48,124 bases of DNA from Anaerolineae bacterium (GCA_025060135.1 JANXCY010000016.1:1-48124); one strand, 5' to 3'. Counted from the first letter of the stretch, positions 1 through 8,344 are shown. A program made the numbers and translations. The notes: generated from the sequence alone by a model not told the origin.

Positions 1-465
1 GAGGAAATTGCTGCTCGCACATTCAATACAACCGAATTCGCGGAGGTTTTCATCAATGACCCTCGGGGTGGAAAACTTGACGACTCTACCTTACGGTTTA
101 TAGAGGAAGTGTACGGGACAGATCTGACTTCAGCTGGGTATCTGGATTACAAGATTGCTTATTATAAATGGTGGGCATCTGGCGCACGGAAAATAGAGGC
201 CTTGCAATCAAAGGCGCAAGCTGAGGGTAGACCTTTAAGTCCTGAGGAACTCTCTTCTCTGATAGACAGTAGCGGCCGCATTGCAATGCCGCGTGCCCAG
301 GGGCCCATCCAAAAAGTTAACTTACAGTTCCATTCGATCTCAATTGAAGGAGATACAGCGGTGGTTATTTTCGATGACGGGCCTAGGACAAATAGGACGA
401 CTCTTGTCAAAGTGAATGGTCGGTGGTACATAGCTGGCAACAAGATTCTGGCAGTTCACCCATAA
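1..465 (+). CDS. C-terminal part of an unrecognised protein (5' truncated)
   Basis: The frame is open from the first base to the TAA at 463-465, so the beginning lies outside the window. About 154 codons are visible. A GTG at 109 could start a 118-residue protein, but the 36 codons before it hold no stop, so I read the whole stretch as coding. No membrane segment or catalytic motif is visible. The last 45 residues alternate like beta strands and end in WYIAGNKILAVHP, which loosely recalls the final strands of NTF2/SnoaL-like folds; that is a guess. The DNA is clearly richer in A and T than its neighbours, which hints at a different origin. Confidence 0.5.
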   Translation, partial: EEIAARTFNTTEFAEVFINDPRGGKLDDSTLRFIEEVYGTDLTSAGYLDYKIAYYKWWASGARKIEALQSKAQAEGRPLSPEELSSLIDSSGRIAMPRAQGPIQKVNLQFHSISIEGDTAVVIFDDGPRTNRTTLVKVNGRWYIAGNKILAVHP

Positions 466-514
466 TTTTCCGCCGCCCAAATGAAAGCGGAGACATTGTC
501 ACAGGAGGGGCGGG

Positions 515-1048
515 ATGATCCGGGTGTTGCTGGTGGACGACCACCCGGTGGCGCGGGCCGGGCTGCGGTTTGCTCTGGGGGTCCAGAGAGACCTCCACAT
601 AGTGGGCGAGGTGGCAGACGGGGAGGAAGCCCTGCGACTGGCGGAGGCGCTGCGGCCAGATGTGGTGCTGCTGGATTGCCGGTTGCCGGGAATGAACGGG
701 ATCGCAGTGGCGCAGGCGCTGCGGGAACGATGTCCTGAGGTGCGGGTGGTGGCGCTGAGCGCGTACGGGGACGACGGGCTGGTGTGGGGGATGCTGGGGG
801 CGGGGGCGGTGGGGTACGTGCTGAAAGACGAGCCGTTGGAGGGGATTCTGGCGGCGGTACGGGCGGCGGCGCAGGGGGAGGCCTATTTCAGCCCCGAGAT
901 TGCTGCGAAGATAGCGGCCTGGGCACGGGGCGGGCGGCCCGGCAGTAAAAATAGCGGCCCTGGCACTCTTGCCAGGGTCGCTCTATTAGGCTTTGGAGCC
1001 GGCAACTGTCAGTGTTGCCTCTACGCCGCCGTTCCTCCCGTCTCATAA
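515..1048 (+). CDS. Response regulator receiver domain lacking its output domain (truncated NarL/LuxR type)
   Basis: Residues 1-118 form a complete CheY-like receiver domain: acidic pair D8/D9, phosphoacceptor D54 in LLDCRLPGMNG, S82 and K104. The sequence continues with the linker usual for NarL-type regulators (GEAYFSPEIAAKIA). The LuxR-type helix-turn-helix that should follow is missing. After about residue 143 the frame reads through a perfect hairpin and unrelated DNA to a chance stop, giving a Cys- and Gly-rich tail with no family match. A good ribosome site (AGGAGGGGCGGG) supports the start. In a whole protein D54 would be phosphorylated by a sensor kinase, but none is nearby. It may be a broken gene or a stand-alone receiver. 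Confidence 0.8.
   Translation: MIRVLLVDDHPVARAGLRFALGVQRDLHIVGEVADGEEALRLAEALRPDVVLLDCRLPGMNGIAVAQALRERCPEVRVVALSAYGDDGLVWGMLGAGAVGYVLKDEPLEGILAAVRAAAQGEAYFSPEIAAKIAAWARGGRPGSKNSGPGTLARVALLGFGAGNCQCCLYAAVPPVS
946..982 (-). terminator. Intrinsic terminator of the leftward kinase operon
   Basis: A 12-bp stem (953-964 with 971-982, one G-T wobble) around a 6-nt loop is followed, on the minus strand, by five T residues. It faces transcripts arriving from the sugar kinase at 1290. It lies inside the 3' end of the truncated response regulator frame, which shows that this part of that frame is not original coding sequence. Confidence 0.7.
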
Positions 1049-1194
1049 ATCGCCCGCTGCGGGCAGACCTGCAGGCCGACGGTACAGCCGGTGCAGAGCA
1101 GCGCGTCTATGGTCGCTTTCGGCTGGTGGGTACGGGGGTCCACAACCGCGCGGATCCGGCTCCTCTGCAGGGTGATACCTGTCCTCGCATCATC
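1021..1194 (-). pseudogene. Remnant of a ferredoxin-like 4Fe-4S domain
   Basis: Read leftward, this stretch encodes VDPRTHQPKATIDALLCTGC followed by TVGLQVCPQRAI. That is the spacing of a 4Fe-4S binding segment (CxxCxxCxxxCP), but the third cysteine is a glycine (GGC for TGC). The conserved segment has no plausible start of its own and stops 12 codons after the last cysteine. It resembles the C-terminal cluster of indolepyruvate ferredoxin oxidoreductase alpha subunits or a small ferredoxin. It is most likely a fragment left after a rearrangement that also truncated the neighbouring response regulator. Confidence 0.5.
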
Positions 1195-1289
1195 AAGAGG
1201 CACAGGAGAGAGGGAGCGGGATTTCCACGTCTTATGCATCGGTGTTTGAGCCCAGCTCAGCACGAAACCATAGAGGCTGGTAGTACCCT

Positions 1290-2831
1290 TCATTGGTAGC
1301 ATTGGTAGAACCGCACCCGATTCACCTCCCGGTACAGGCCCCGTAACAACAGGTACAACCGACGGTAGGTCCGGTAGAGCAGGTCGTAGGTCTCTTTATG
1401 GTCGGGTCGGGGGTCAAATTCCCGCGCCACGTGGACGACCTTCCGAAGCGATTCAAAATCGGGGTAAAGCCCCAGGCCAACCCCAGCAGTAAGAGCCATT
1501 CCGACCGCTCCGGCTTCCTGGGGACTGGCCACCGTCTCTACCCGACGGCCGGTAACATCGGCGATAATCTGCATCCAAGGAGCACCCCGCGCCCCTCCGC
1601 CGACCACTCGCAGCACAGGCATTGGAAAGCCAAAAGTCCACTCCACGATCTCTATCATCCAGCGCAAGTTGTAGGCCACGCCTTCGTAGACAGCCCTCAG
1701 GAGGTGTTCCCGTGTGTGGTCAGCGCTTAGATTGAAAAAGGTGCCTCGCACCCAGGTATCGGAGATCGGCGCCCGTTCCCCATATATCCATGGGGTGCAG
1801 ACCAGATAGTCCGACCCCGGTGGGATGCGTTCCACATCCGCGTCCATCAGCGCGTAGACGTTGGGGATGTTGGGATCCGCCTGCTCGTGGCGGTAGAATT
1901 CGTCAGCGATCCACTTCAAGCAAGCCCCCGCGGTCTCCATCTCAGCAAAGAGCATCACCTTCCGGGGGTCAGCAGACTGAATACAGGCAACGCCATGGCG
2001 GCCAGTAGGCGTCCGAGAGGTGACAACCCCGATCCATCCGGAGGTACCCAGACAGATATGACCATCCCCCTCACGGACAGCGCCCGCGCCGACAGCAGCC
2101 CCCGGCGCGTCGCCTCCACCCCCGAAGACCGGGGTGCCCTCCAACAAGCCGCAGGCCCGCGCCGCCTCCGCCGTCAGGACACCCACCTGGTCGGTGGAGC
2201 GGACCAGCGGCGGAAACTTCGCCGGGTCCACGCCCAGATACCGAATGAGGCCACGCATCCAGTCCTTTTTCTTTAAATCCAGCGCAAACGCCGACGCACA
2301 CGACCATTCAAAAACCATCTGCCCAGTAGCCCGATAGATCAGGTACCCATTCACATCCAGGAAGCAGGACATCCCGTTATAAATGTGCGGTTCGTTTTCC
2401 TTGAGCCAGAGCAACTTGGGCAGGCCATCTTTCCCGGAGAGTTCGGCCCCGGCAACGAGAGCGAAAACCCGGCGGCCCAGGAAACGGCGCATGATGCGTT
2501 CTGCCTGCTGAGGCGCGCGGCCATCCAGCCAGATGATGGCCCGCCGCAGGACCTGTCCATCCCGTCCCATTGGGACGATACCCAGCATCTGGGTGGCGTG
2601 AACGACGGCCAAGACATCCTTCGGCGATACCCCGGCCCGTTCCAGGACCTGCCGGGTGGTGGTGGCAACAGCGCCCCACCAGTCTTCCGGCTCCTGTTCG
2701 GCCCAATCCGGTCGGGGGTAGTGAATGGGGTAGGCCATAAATACGGTGGCCCGGACATTCCCCTCCGTATCCACCAGAACCGCTTTGTTGCCGCCAGTGC
2801 CCACATCGTGCGCCAGTATGTATTGCGGCAT
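1290..2831 (-). CDS. FGGY-family carbohydrate kinase (xylulokinase-like)
   Basis: This 513-residue protein has the length and two-lobe layout of the FGGY sugar kinases, which phosphorylate a pentulose or related sugar with ATP in the cytoplasm. The N-terminal phosphate loop reads HDVGTGGNKAVLVD (residues 8-21). The middle has the catalytic-base segment FGGGGDAPGAAVGAG. The C-terminal lobe carries the nucleotide-binding stretch VVGGGARGAPWMQIIADV and the QEAGAVGMAL helix. XylB is the closest named family by impression, but the true substrate cannot be read from sequence. No isomerase or sugar transporter sits beside it. It has its own -10 box upstream and a GGGGAG ribosome site. Confidence 0.85.
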   Translation of the reverse strand: MPQYILAHDVGTGGNKAVLVDTEGNVRATVFMAYPIHYPRPDWAEQEPEDWWGAVATTTRQVLERAGVSPKDVLAVVHATQMLGIVPMGRDGQVLRRAIIWLDGRAPQQAERIMRRFLGRRVFALVAGAELSGKDGLPKLLWLKENEPHIYNGMSCFLDVNGYLIYRATGQMVFEWSCASAFALDLKKKDWMRGLIRYLGVDPAKFPPLVRSTDQVGVLTAEAARACGLLEGTPVFGGGGDAPGAAVGAGAVREGDGHICLGTSGWIGVVTSRTPTGRHGVACIQSADPRKVMLFAEMETAGACLKWIADEFYRHEQADPNIPNVYALMDADVERIPPGSDYLVCTPWIYGERAPISDTWVRGTFFNLSADHTREHLLRAVYEGVAYNLRWMIEIVEWTFGFPMPVLRVVGGGARGAPWMQIIADVTGRRVETVASPQEAGAVGMALTAGVGLGLYPDFESLRKVVHVAREFDPRPDHKETYDLLYRTYRRLYLLLRGLYREVNRVRFYQCYQ

Positions 2832-2872
2832 ATTTGCTCCCCATCCAGGTTTCGCCCTTGAAATGTCTGTAT

Positions 2873-2901
2873 ATTATAACACCCCCACCGCCGACGGGTA
2901 A
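2873..2901 (-). promoter_or_regulatory. Sigma-70-type promoter for the FGGY kinase
   Basis: On the minus strand a perfect TATAAT (2873-2878) lies 17 nt from a weak -35 (TTACCC, 2896-2901). The predicted start of transcription is about 35 nt before the kinase ATG. Confidence 0.5.
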
Positions 2902-2950
2902 CAACCATCCCCCGCAGGCTTGCTGTGCAGCGAGAACCGACCAGGGTCCC

Positions 2951-4105
2951 CTACACCCGCTCGTAGGGATCAAACATTTTGGCATATTCCTGAAGAGCAA
3001 AGCGATCCGTCATCCCGGCGATGTAGTCGCAGACGACCCGATAGAGACTCTCCCCTTCCTCCAGCCGGGCCTGGACGTCCAGGGGGAGCTGAGCCGGTTC
3101 GGCTATGTAGGCCTCAAAGAGTTCCGCCACCACCCGTTCGGCTTTTTTCTGCATCCGGATGACGCGCGGGTGTCGGTAGAAGCGAGTTAGAAGAAAGGTC
3201 TTCAACTCCCGGTTCATCTGCTGGACTTCGGGAGAAAAGGCAACCACGTTGTCCGGCAGGTTACGGACGGCTTCGGGAGAATCCACCCCCCAGATACTCA
3301 GCCGGCGGTGCGTTTCGGCCACCAAGTCGGTAACCATCAAGCCAATGAAGCGACGGATGAGGCGATGGCGAATCAGGTCGGTGAAGGAATCGCCCGACCA
3401 GCCGATGCTTTCTTTCAGTCGCTCCCACCAAGCGATACCCTCCAAATCCCGGGGAGTGATCAGGCCAGAACGAAGACCATCATCCAAGTCATGGGCGTTG
3501 TAGGCAATCTCATCGGCCGGGTTGGCCAGTTGCGCTTCCAAGGTGCCCCGTTTTTCCGGCTCAAACCCGGCGGCATCGGCCACATCGTACTCCGTCTCAT
3601 GCTTGACAATGCCCTCCCGCACCTCCCAGGTCAGATTGAGGCCACGAAAATCCGGGAAACGTTGCTCCAGGAAATCCACGATGCGCAGGCTCTGACGGTT
3701 GTGGTCAAAGCCGCCATGGTCAACCATCAGCATGTTCAGTGTGGCCTCTCCAGCATGCCCAAAGGGAGGATGACCCAGGTCATGGGCCAGGCAAATGGCC
3801 TCCACCAGGTCCTCGTTCGCCCCCAACGCGCGGGCCATCGTCCGACCAATCTGGGCAACTTCTAAAGTGTGAGTCAGACGGGTCCGGTAATAGTCCCCCT
3901 CGTAGATGACGAAGACCTGAGTCTTGTACTCCAGCCGCCGAAAGGCGGTGGTATGAAGAATACGGTCCCGGTCCCGTTGAAAGGCCGTGCGGTAAGGATG
4001 TTCATCCTCCGGTACTGCCCGCCCGCGCGATGCCCGACTCTTAAAGCCGTAGGGTGCCAGGAAGCGGGCCTCCCGTTCCTCATAGTCCTCCCGGGTAATG
4101 AACAT
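2951..4105 (-). CDS. dgt: dGTPase-like deoxynucleotide triphosphohydrolase (HD superfamily)
   Basis: The protein hydrolyses deoxynucleoside triphosphates to nucleoside and triphosphate, controlling dNTP pools. It shows the family N-terminus (DRDRILHTTAFRRLEYKTQV), the first metal His in RLTHTLEVAQIGR, and the HD pair in CLAHDLGHPPFGHAGE. NPADEIAYNAHDLDDGL, typical of dGTPase-like proteins, follows. I start at the ATG preceded by GGGAGAGG, giving 384 residues. A frame extending 33 codons further upstream lacks a ribosome site and conserved residues. Bacterial homologues of this length often act on several dNTPs, so dGTP specificity is uncertain. It follows arsC by about 115 bases in the same direction. 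Confidence 0.88.
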   Translation of the reverse strand: MFITREDYEEREARFLAPYGFKSRASRGRAVPEDEHPYRTAFQRDRDRILHTTAFRRLEYKTQVFVIYEGDYYRTRLTHTLEVAQIGRTMARALGANEDLVEAICLAHDLGHPPFGHAGEATLNMLMVDHGGFDHNRQSLRIVDFLEQRFPDFRGLNLTWEVREGIVKHETEYDVADAAGFEPEKRGTLEAQLANPADEIAYNAHDLDDGLRSGLITPRDLEGIAWWERLKESIGWSGDSFTDLIRHRLIRRFIGLMVTDLVAETHRRLSIWGVDSPEAVRNLPDNVVAFSPEVQQMNRELKTFLLTRFYRHPRVIRMQKKAERVVAELFEAYIAEPAQLPLDVQARLEEGESLYRVVCDYIAGMTDRFALQEYAKMFDPYERV

Positions 4106-4220
4106 TTTCCTCTCCCAGTACCGGTCTCGGAAACCTACAGACGCCCACTCTACGGGGTAGCCCCGCAAGCCCAGGGAGCATCCCTCCTCTGGCACGGAAG
4201 GCAAATGTTTGGCGCCTATT

Positions 4221-4730
4221 CTATGCTCCCTCCGCCATCGGGTCCTCGGATGTTGGGGCTATCCCTCTCGCTTCGCGGCTCACTACGAACCTCTCCAGGA
4301 TACTCTGCTCCGTGGCTTCGGTCTCCAGGTAGTGAAGGACCTTCTCCCGGATGCTATCCCGTACTTGACGGAAAACCTCCATCCGGTCCCCCGTGAGGTC
4401 ATCGGCCTGGGCAGGATCCGGGAAACCCATGTGGACTGCCCGTCCTGGCCCCAGCCAGACAGGGCACTCCTGAGCCGCCCGATCGCAGACAGTGATGACG
4501 ACGTCAAAAGGCTGACCGCGAAATTCCTCCACCGACTTGGAGCGCTGACCAGAAATGTCTATGCCCAGTTCGGCCATAGCCTGTACGGCCAGGGGATGGA
4601 CGTAACCGGTCGGATGGGTGCCAGCCGAGAACGCCTCCCAGCGGTCGCCCAAGAGATGGTTCACCAGGCCCTCCGCCATCTGGCTGCGGGCGGAGTTGCC
4701 GGTGCAGAGAAACAGGACGCGCCGTTTCAT
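4221..4730 (-). CDS. arsC: Arsenate reductase, thioredoxin-coupled (low-molecular-weight phosphatase fold)
   Basis: It reduces arsenate to arsenite in the cytoplasm. The phosphate-binding loop CTGNSARS begins at Cys9. The two further redox cysteines of the thioredoxin-linked class are at Cys82 (VCDRAAQEC) and Cys89, matching the spacing of the Staphylococcus enzyme (10, 82, 89). The GFPDPA segment supplies the general-acid Asp. At 169 residues it is longer than the usual 130-140 because of a C-terminal tail without a known motif. No arsenite pump is adjacent. It sits between moaA and the dGTPase-like gene on the same strand, and the ArsR-family regulator 6.5 kb away belongs to another operon. 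Confidence 0.9.
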   Translation of the reverse strand: MKRRVLFLCTGNSARSQMAEGLVNHLLGDRWEAFSAGTHPTGYVHPLAVQAMAELGIDISGQRSKSVEEFRGQPFDVVITVCDRAAQECPVWLGPGRAVHMGFPDPAQADDLTGDRMEVFRQVRDSIREKVLHYLETEATEQSILERFVVSREARGIAPTSEDPMAEGA

Positions 4731-4745
4731 TTATATCCTCCTATT

Positions 4746-5729
4746 TCATCCACCGATGTGGGATATCGGAAAGGCAGAAGGGAGCCAACCCGCCCTTAGG
4801 GCATGGCCGCGCGGTTTGGCGACGACGGCCTGCATAAAGAGGGCGCGCAGTTCTTCATCCGTTGCACCGTTACGGAGCGGCGTGCGCAGGTCTATGGTGG
4901 CGCTGGAAAGCAGGCAGGGGAGCAAGCGGCCATCGGAGGTCAGCCGCAGGCGGTTGCAGAAGTGGCAGAAGTGTTCGGTAACCGCGCCAATAAAGCCCAC
5001 TGTCCCAGCGGCGCCGGGGAGTCGGTAGTAGCGGGCGGGGCCAATGCCGACCTCACCGTGGACAGGCGTCAACGGCCCTACGGCCTCTTCAATGCGGGCA
5101 CGGATTTCGGCCGCCGGGACCACGCCGTCGCCGAACCAGCGGACGCCAGCCCCCAGCGGCATCACTTCAATGAACCGGACATGCCAGTCCGGCTCGATGG
5201 TCTTCCGGGCCATGTCCACCACTTCATCATCGTTCAGTCCCCGGATGACCACCATGTTGATCTTGATCGGACGGAGACCCGCTGCCAGCGCAGCCTCCCG
5301 ACCGGCCAGTACGTCTTCCAGATTCCCCCAGCGGGTAATCTGCCGGAATCGCTCCGGGCGAAGGGTGTCCAGGCTAAGGTTGATCCGCCGGAGTCCCGCG
5401 CGGGCCAGGGCCTTCGCATACTGGCGTAACAGGATGCCGTTGGTGGTCATAGATAGATCGTCTAGGCCAGGGATGCGGGCCAGTTCCGCCACCAGGTCCA
5501 CAATGCCCCTGCGGACCAGCGGCTCACCCCCGGTCAGGCGGATGTGCATAAAGCCCGTTTCCACAGCGATGCGCACAATCCGGACAATCTCTTCGTGGCG
5601 CAGGATATCCTGGTGAGAGCATTGGACAACTCCTTCCTCCGGCATACAGTAGAGGCAGCGAAGATTGCAACGGTCGGTCACCGAGACCCGCAGATACTGG
5701 ACGGGGCGTTCATAGACATCAAAAGGCAT
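4746..5729 (-). CDS. moaA: GTP 3',8-cyclase MoaA (molybdenum cofactor biosynthesis)
   Basis: MoaA is the radical SAM enzyme that, with MoaC, converts GTP to cyclic pyranopterin monophosphate, the first step of molybdopterin synthesis. The N-terminal cluster motif is CNLRCLYC (C21, C25, C28). The SAM-binding and GTP-binding segments (TGGEPLVRRG, SMTTNG, LSLDTL) follow. The C-terminal second cluster is in HFCHFCNRLRLTSDGRLLPC. The protein ends in the typical Gly-Gly tail (SHIGG), needed for activity in the family. Length 327 is normal. No other moa gene is in the window, but a tungstate/molybdate transporter lies at 27.9-30.7 kb. ArsC follows 15 bases downstream, so the two are probably co-transcribed. 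Confidence 0.95.
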   Translation of the reverse strand: MPFDVYERPVQYLRVSVTDRCNLRCLYCMPEEGVVQCSHQDILRHEEIVRIVRIAVETGFMHIRLTGGEPLVRRGIVDLVAELARIPGLDDLSMTTNGILLRQYAKALARAGLRRINLSLDTLRPERFRQITRWGNLEDVLAGREAALAAGLRPIKINMVVIRGLNDDEVVDMARKTIEPDWHVRFIEVMPLGAGVRWFGDGVVPAAEIRARIEEAVGPLTPVHGEVGIGPARYYRLPGAAGTVGFIGAVTEHFCHFCNRLRLTSDGRLLPCLLSSATIDLRTPLRNGATDEELRALFMQAVVAKPRGHALRAGWLPSAFPISHIGG

Positions 5730-5976
5730 GGGATGAGCCTTTCGATTTCATCCCCAGGTTCGGCCCTGGGTAGGAAAGAAAAAAGGATCTCTATGCCTGG
5801 CTCTTTTTTCGGTAGCACCGCGTGGTAGTCCAGGAGCCCATACTCAGGGACGGAACGCAGTGGAACGCCGTTCTGCGGTGAGAGAGCTGCTCTGTTACGC
5901 TTCCCGGGTCGCTACGAACGACGCTCGGATGTTCTGCAGGTTATCCTTTCTTCCTGCTGAGCCTGAAAACCGGAAC
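5730..5976. other. Intergenic stretch with palindromes between the FAH-family gene and moaA
   Basis: No gene is visible. It holds a short hairpin (CCCAGG/CCTGGG, 5753-5770) just before moaA and an A/T-rich palindrome (GAAAAAAG at 5778-5785 with CTTTTTTC at 5803-5810). Next to them is GGTAGCACCGCG on the plus strand, which resembles a T-box core by one mismatch but faces no gene. The remainder contains words of the GTCGCTACGAACGACGC kind, which look like decayed repeat DNA. Confidence 0.4.
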
Positions 5977-6756
5977 TCAGGAATGCGCAACGACCAGGTT
6001 GCGGAGGACGCCGATCCCTTCCACCTCCACTTCCACTACATCTCCCGGGTGGATCGGGCCGACGCCAGCCGGGGTGCCAGTAAGGAAGAGATCGCCCGGC
6101 TCCAGCGTCATCACCGACGCCGCGTAGGCGATGAGGGCAGCAGGAGAGAAGACCATCTCGGAGGTTCGCCCGTGCTGGCGAACCTGACCGTTGACGCGGC
6201 AGATCACGGCCCGGTCGGCCACTTCCGCCTCGGAAACCCCGACGACCAGCCAGGGGCCTACCGGGCAGAAGGTATCAAAACCTTTAGCGCGTGTCCACTG
6301 ACCATCCCGTCGCTGCAGATCCCGGGCAGTAACATCGTTGGCACAGGTAATACCCAGCACATAGGCCCAGGCCTCCTCCGGACGCACGTTCCGGCAGCGA
6401 CGGCCCATAACGACGGCCAGTTCCGCCTCGTACTCTACCTGCCGGGACTGAGGGGGCAGGACAATGGAATCTCCAGGGCCAATGATGGCGCTGGGCGGTT
6501 TGAAAAAGAGGAGCGGCTCCGGAGGCACTTCCGCTCCATGCTCGGCCGCGTGGGCAGGGTAGTTCCGACCCACGCAGATGATCTTGGTGGGGGTTACCGG
6601 AGCCAAAAGGGTTACTGCGCTCAGCGGCCCCACGGCTGGCCCAGCCATCCACTCTCCAAAAGGGTCACCCTGAAGTTCCCGGACGGTTTCCCCATCCAGG
6701 ATGCCCCAGCGAGGGCCGTCCGCAGTAGCGTAGCGAATCCAGCGTATGGGTGTCAT
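5977..6756 (-). CDS. Fumarylacetoacetate hydrolase (FAH) family protein
   Basis: The protein belongs to the FAH superfamily of Mg-dependent hydrolases, hydratases, isomerases and decarboxylases acting on short 2-oxo-acid compounds. Family marks in order: CVGRNYPAHAAEHG, FFKPPSAIIGPGD, the metal-binding EYEAELAVVMG, GITCANDVTARDLQ, KGFDTFCPVGPW, and FLTGTPAGVGPIHPGD near the end. I start at the internal ATG (259 residues); an ATG 11 codons upstream is possible. Homologues act on fumarylpyruvate, acylpyruvates or oxaloacetate, and the substrate cannot be told here. The gene is preceded by an unusually long leader of about 370 nt carrying two copies of a 38-nt repeat. Confidence 0.85.
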   Translation of the reverse strand: MTPIRWIRYATADGPRWGILDGETVRELQGDPFGEWMAGPAVGPLSAVTLLAPVTPTKIICVGRNYPAHAAEHGAEVPPEPLLFFKPPSAIIGPGDSIVLPPQSRQVEYEAELAVVMGRRCRNVRPEEAWAYVLGITCANDVTARDLQRRDGQWTRAKGFDTFCPVGPWLVVGVSEAEVADRAVICRVNGQVRQHGRTSEMVFSPAALIAYAASVMTLEPGDLFLTGTPAGVGPIHPGDVVEVEVEGIGVLRNLVVAHS

Positions 6757-6870
6757 CGCTTTTCGCTTCCCTACAGGAGTTTTCCCCACAGAAGAAAACT
6801 TACGCTATGTCTGTCCTGTGCTCCAATGCTGACCCTCTCAGAGAAGGGCCCGAAGTACCCCGAGGCGATC

Positions 6871-6983
6871 CCTCACAAGTTACAGTTCTGGAACGGATTC
6901 GCTTGCCGGTCCGGGATGGAGCGGCAGGCCTTGCGGGACGTCCTGGCTCACAAGTTACAGTTCTGGAACGGATTCGCTTGCCG
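6871..6983. repeat. Two identical 38-bp direct repeats, 75-bp period
   Basis: Copies occupy 6871-6908 and 6946-6983 and are identical over 38 bases, starting CTCACAAGTTACAGTTCTGG and ending GGATTCGCTTGCCGG. Each holds a small GTTC..GAAC dyad. The 37 bases between them are not repeated. They lie in the 5' leader of the leftward FAH-family gene. No third copy is seen in this window. Confidence 0.85.
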
Positions 6984-7134
6984 GGCCGGAGGACAGGCTA
7001 TATCATGTACTGCTGGCCAGGAGGCGGCAACCTGCATTCACCGTAAAGGCACAGGTCGGGGCTGCATCCAGAGGAGCCCGCGAATCCTTCCGCCTCGGAG
7101 CGGGCATCACCTCCATTCCACCAGGGGCAGGATA

Positions 7135-7163
7135 AGTATAACCAGATGTAGGGGAAATGTCAA
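7135..7163 (-). promoter_or_regulatory. Sigma-70-type promoter, leftward, for the FAH-family gene
   Basis: On the minus strand a perfect TTGACA (7158-7163) lies 17 nt before TATACT (7135-7140). The nearest gene in this direction starts at 6756, so the transcript would carry about 370 nt of leader including the 38-bp repeats. Confidence 0.65.
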
Positions 7164-7182
7164 GGCAGTCATTGCCCCCCGC

Positions 7183-7211
7183 TTGCCCTGAGAGGGATTT
7201 TATGGTATTCT
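7183..7211 (+). promoter_or_regulatory. Probable promoter for the gene at 7257
   Basis: TTGCCC (7183-7188) is 17 nt from TATTCT (7206-7211), divergent from the leftward promoter. Both boxes are weaker than others in the window. An AAAGGGGAGA ribosome site follows just before the ATG. Confidence 0.4.
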
Positions 7212-7256
7212 TATTACGACCTTTGCCTCTGCCTGTACCGACACGAAAGGGGAGAC

Positions 7257-8294
7257 ATGCTCAACAAATTGTTGAACCTCTATAACACCCGGAAAACAAC
7301 CCTGGTTTTTATTACCGGCATTATCATCGGTCTTGCAACGGGTCTCTTGTTCGCCTGGATCATCTGGCCTACTTCCTACTACAACGCCACGCCAGCCATG
7401 CTCCGTCAGGACTTCCGGGACGACTATCTGGTATGGGTCGCCCGGGAGTATGCTCAGAACCGGGACATCCAGCAAGCCCAGACCCGGTTGGGGCTGGCGT
7501 ACTGGAAAAAGGAACCCATCGCGGTGCTGGAGGACCTGGCCCAACGCCGAGGCGGAACCGACGGGGAAAATCTACGGATATTGGCCCAGGCGTTGAAAGA
7601 AGCGCCTCCCCCTCCTCCTGCCGGACCCGGTTTCGGTCAGCGAGTCCGTACCCTCCTCCAGATTTGTGGTATGGGCCTGCTGGTCACCGTACTGGCCGGT
7701 CTGTTGTACTACGGAGTTTCTCGCCTGCGTCGCCCCAAGGTTACCCGTCCCTCTGAGCGCGCGGCGGCGTACCGACAGGTTACCCCTACCCGCTGGGAGG
7801 AGGCCCCTCCACCCCACCTCCAGTTTTCCACCACCTACATCCTGGGCGACGACCATTATGACCCGTCGTTCAGTATTGAGCGGGGGGCGGAATTCCTGGG
7901 CGAGTGTGGTGTGGGGATTTCGGAGGCCATCGGTGTCGGCGACCCGAAGAAAGTTACCGCACTGGAAGTATGGATGTTTGATAAAAGCGATATCCGTACG
8001 GTTACGAAAGTCCTGGCCAGCGGGTTCGCCTACCAGGACCCGGCGCTGCGGGCCAAACTGGCCGCGAAGGGCGAAATTGTGCTGGCGACGCCCGGGGCCG
8101 AAGTGCTGCTGGAGACCACAGCCCTCTTCTTGCGAGCGCGGGTAGTGGATATGGAATATGGAACGGGGCAACTCCCTCCGGAAAGCTTCTTCCAGCGGAT
8201 CTCGCTGGAACTGGGCGTCTGGTTCAAAGAGACGGGAGAAAAAGGCATCGAGTTGCCGTTTGATGAGGAGTTCGTCTCACCGCCGACGCTGTGA
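7257..8294 (+). CDS. Membrane protein of unknown function
   Basis: I do not recognise this 345-residue protein. Residues 15-37 form a hydrophobic segment (VFITGIIIGLATGLLFAWII) after a short basic N-terminus. A region of about 80 soluble residues with helical repeats follows (AREYAQNRDIQQAQTRLGLAYW). A proline run APPPPPAGPG precedes a second segment (GMGLLVTVLAGLLYYGV, about 133-151). The C-terminal 185 residues are soluble and mixed alpha/beta, with no catalytic motif seen. The N- and C-termini would face the same side. The helical part resembles small TPR-type scaffolds. It stands alone, with its own promoter and a strong shared terminator, which suggests a single-gene unit. Confidence 0.75.
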   Translation: MLNKLLNLYNTRKTTLVFITGIIIGLATGLLFAWIIWPTSYYNATPAMLRQDFRDDYLVWVAREYAQNRDIQQAQTRLGLAYWKKEPIAVLEDLAQRRGGTDGENLRILAQALKEAPPPPPAGPGFGQRVRTLLQICGMGLLVTVLAGLLYYGVSRLRRPKVTRPSERAAAYRQVTPTRWEEAPPPHLQFSTTYILGDDHYDPSFSIERGAEFLGECGVGISEAIGVGDPKKVTALEVWMFDKSDIRTVTKVLASGFAYQDPALRAKLAAKGEIVLATPGAEVLLETTALFLRARVVDMEYGTGQLPPESFFQRISLELGVWFKETGEKGIELPFDEEFVSPPTL

Positions 8295-8298
8295 GAAT

Positions 8299-8344
8299 AG
8301 CAGGGTCTTCGTGGCGGACAGGACTCCATCACGAAGACCCTGCT
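8299..8344. terminator. Bidirectional intrinsic terminator between convergent genes
   Basis: A perfect 15-bp stem, AGCAGGGTCTTCGTG (8299-8313) with its complement at 8330-8344, flanks a 16-nt loop. TTTCT follows on the plus strand. It separates the membrane protein gene from the convergent sulfur operon. Confidence 0.85.

Noticed and set aside
1012-1299. Plus-strand frame between the response regulator and the kinase
   Set aside because: Composition is unlike a protein, and the conserved signal in this stretch (CxxC pattern) is on the minus strand.
5811-5830. T-box core (GGTAGCACCGCG) on the plus strand
   Set aside because: One mismatch to the core, no Stem I features, no terminator stem after it, and no gene downstream on that strand.
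6871-6983. CRISPR mini-array from the two 38-bp repeats with a 37-bp spacer
   Set aside because: Only two copies, no cas gene, and the repeat does not look like a CRISPR repeat. The geometry alone is weak evidence.
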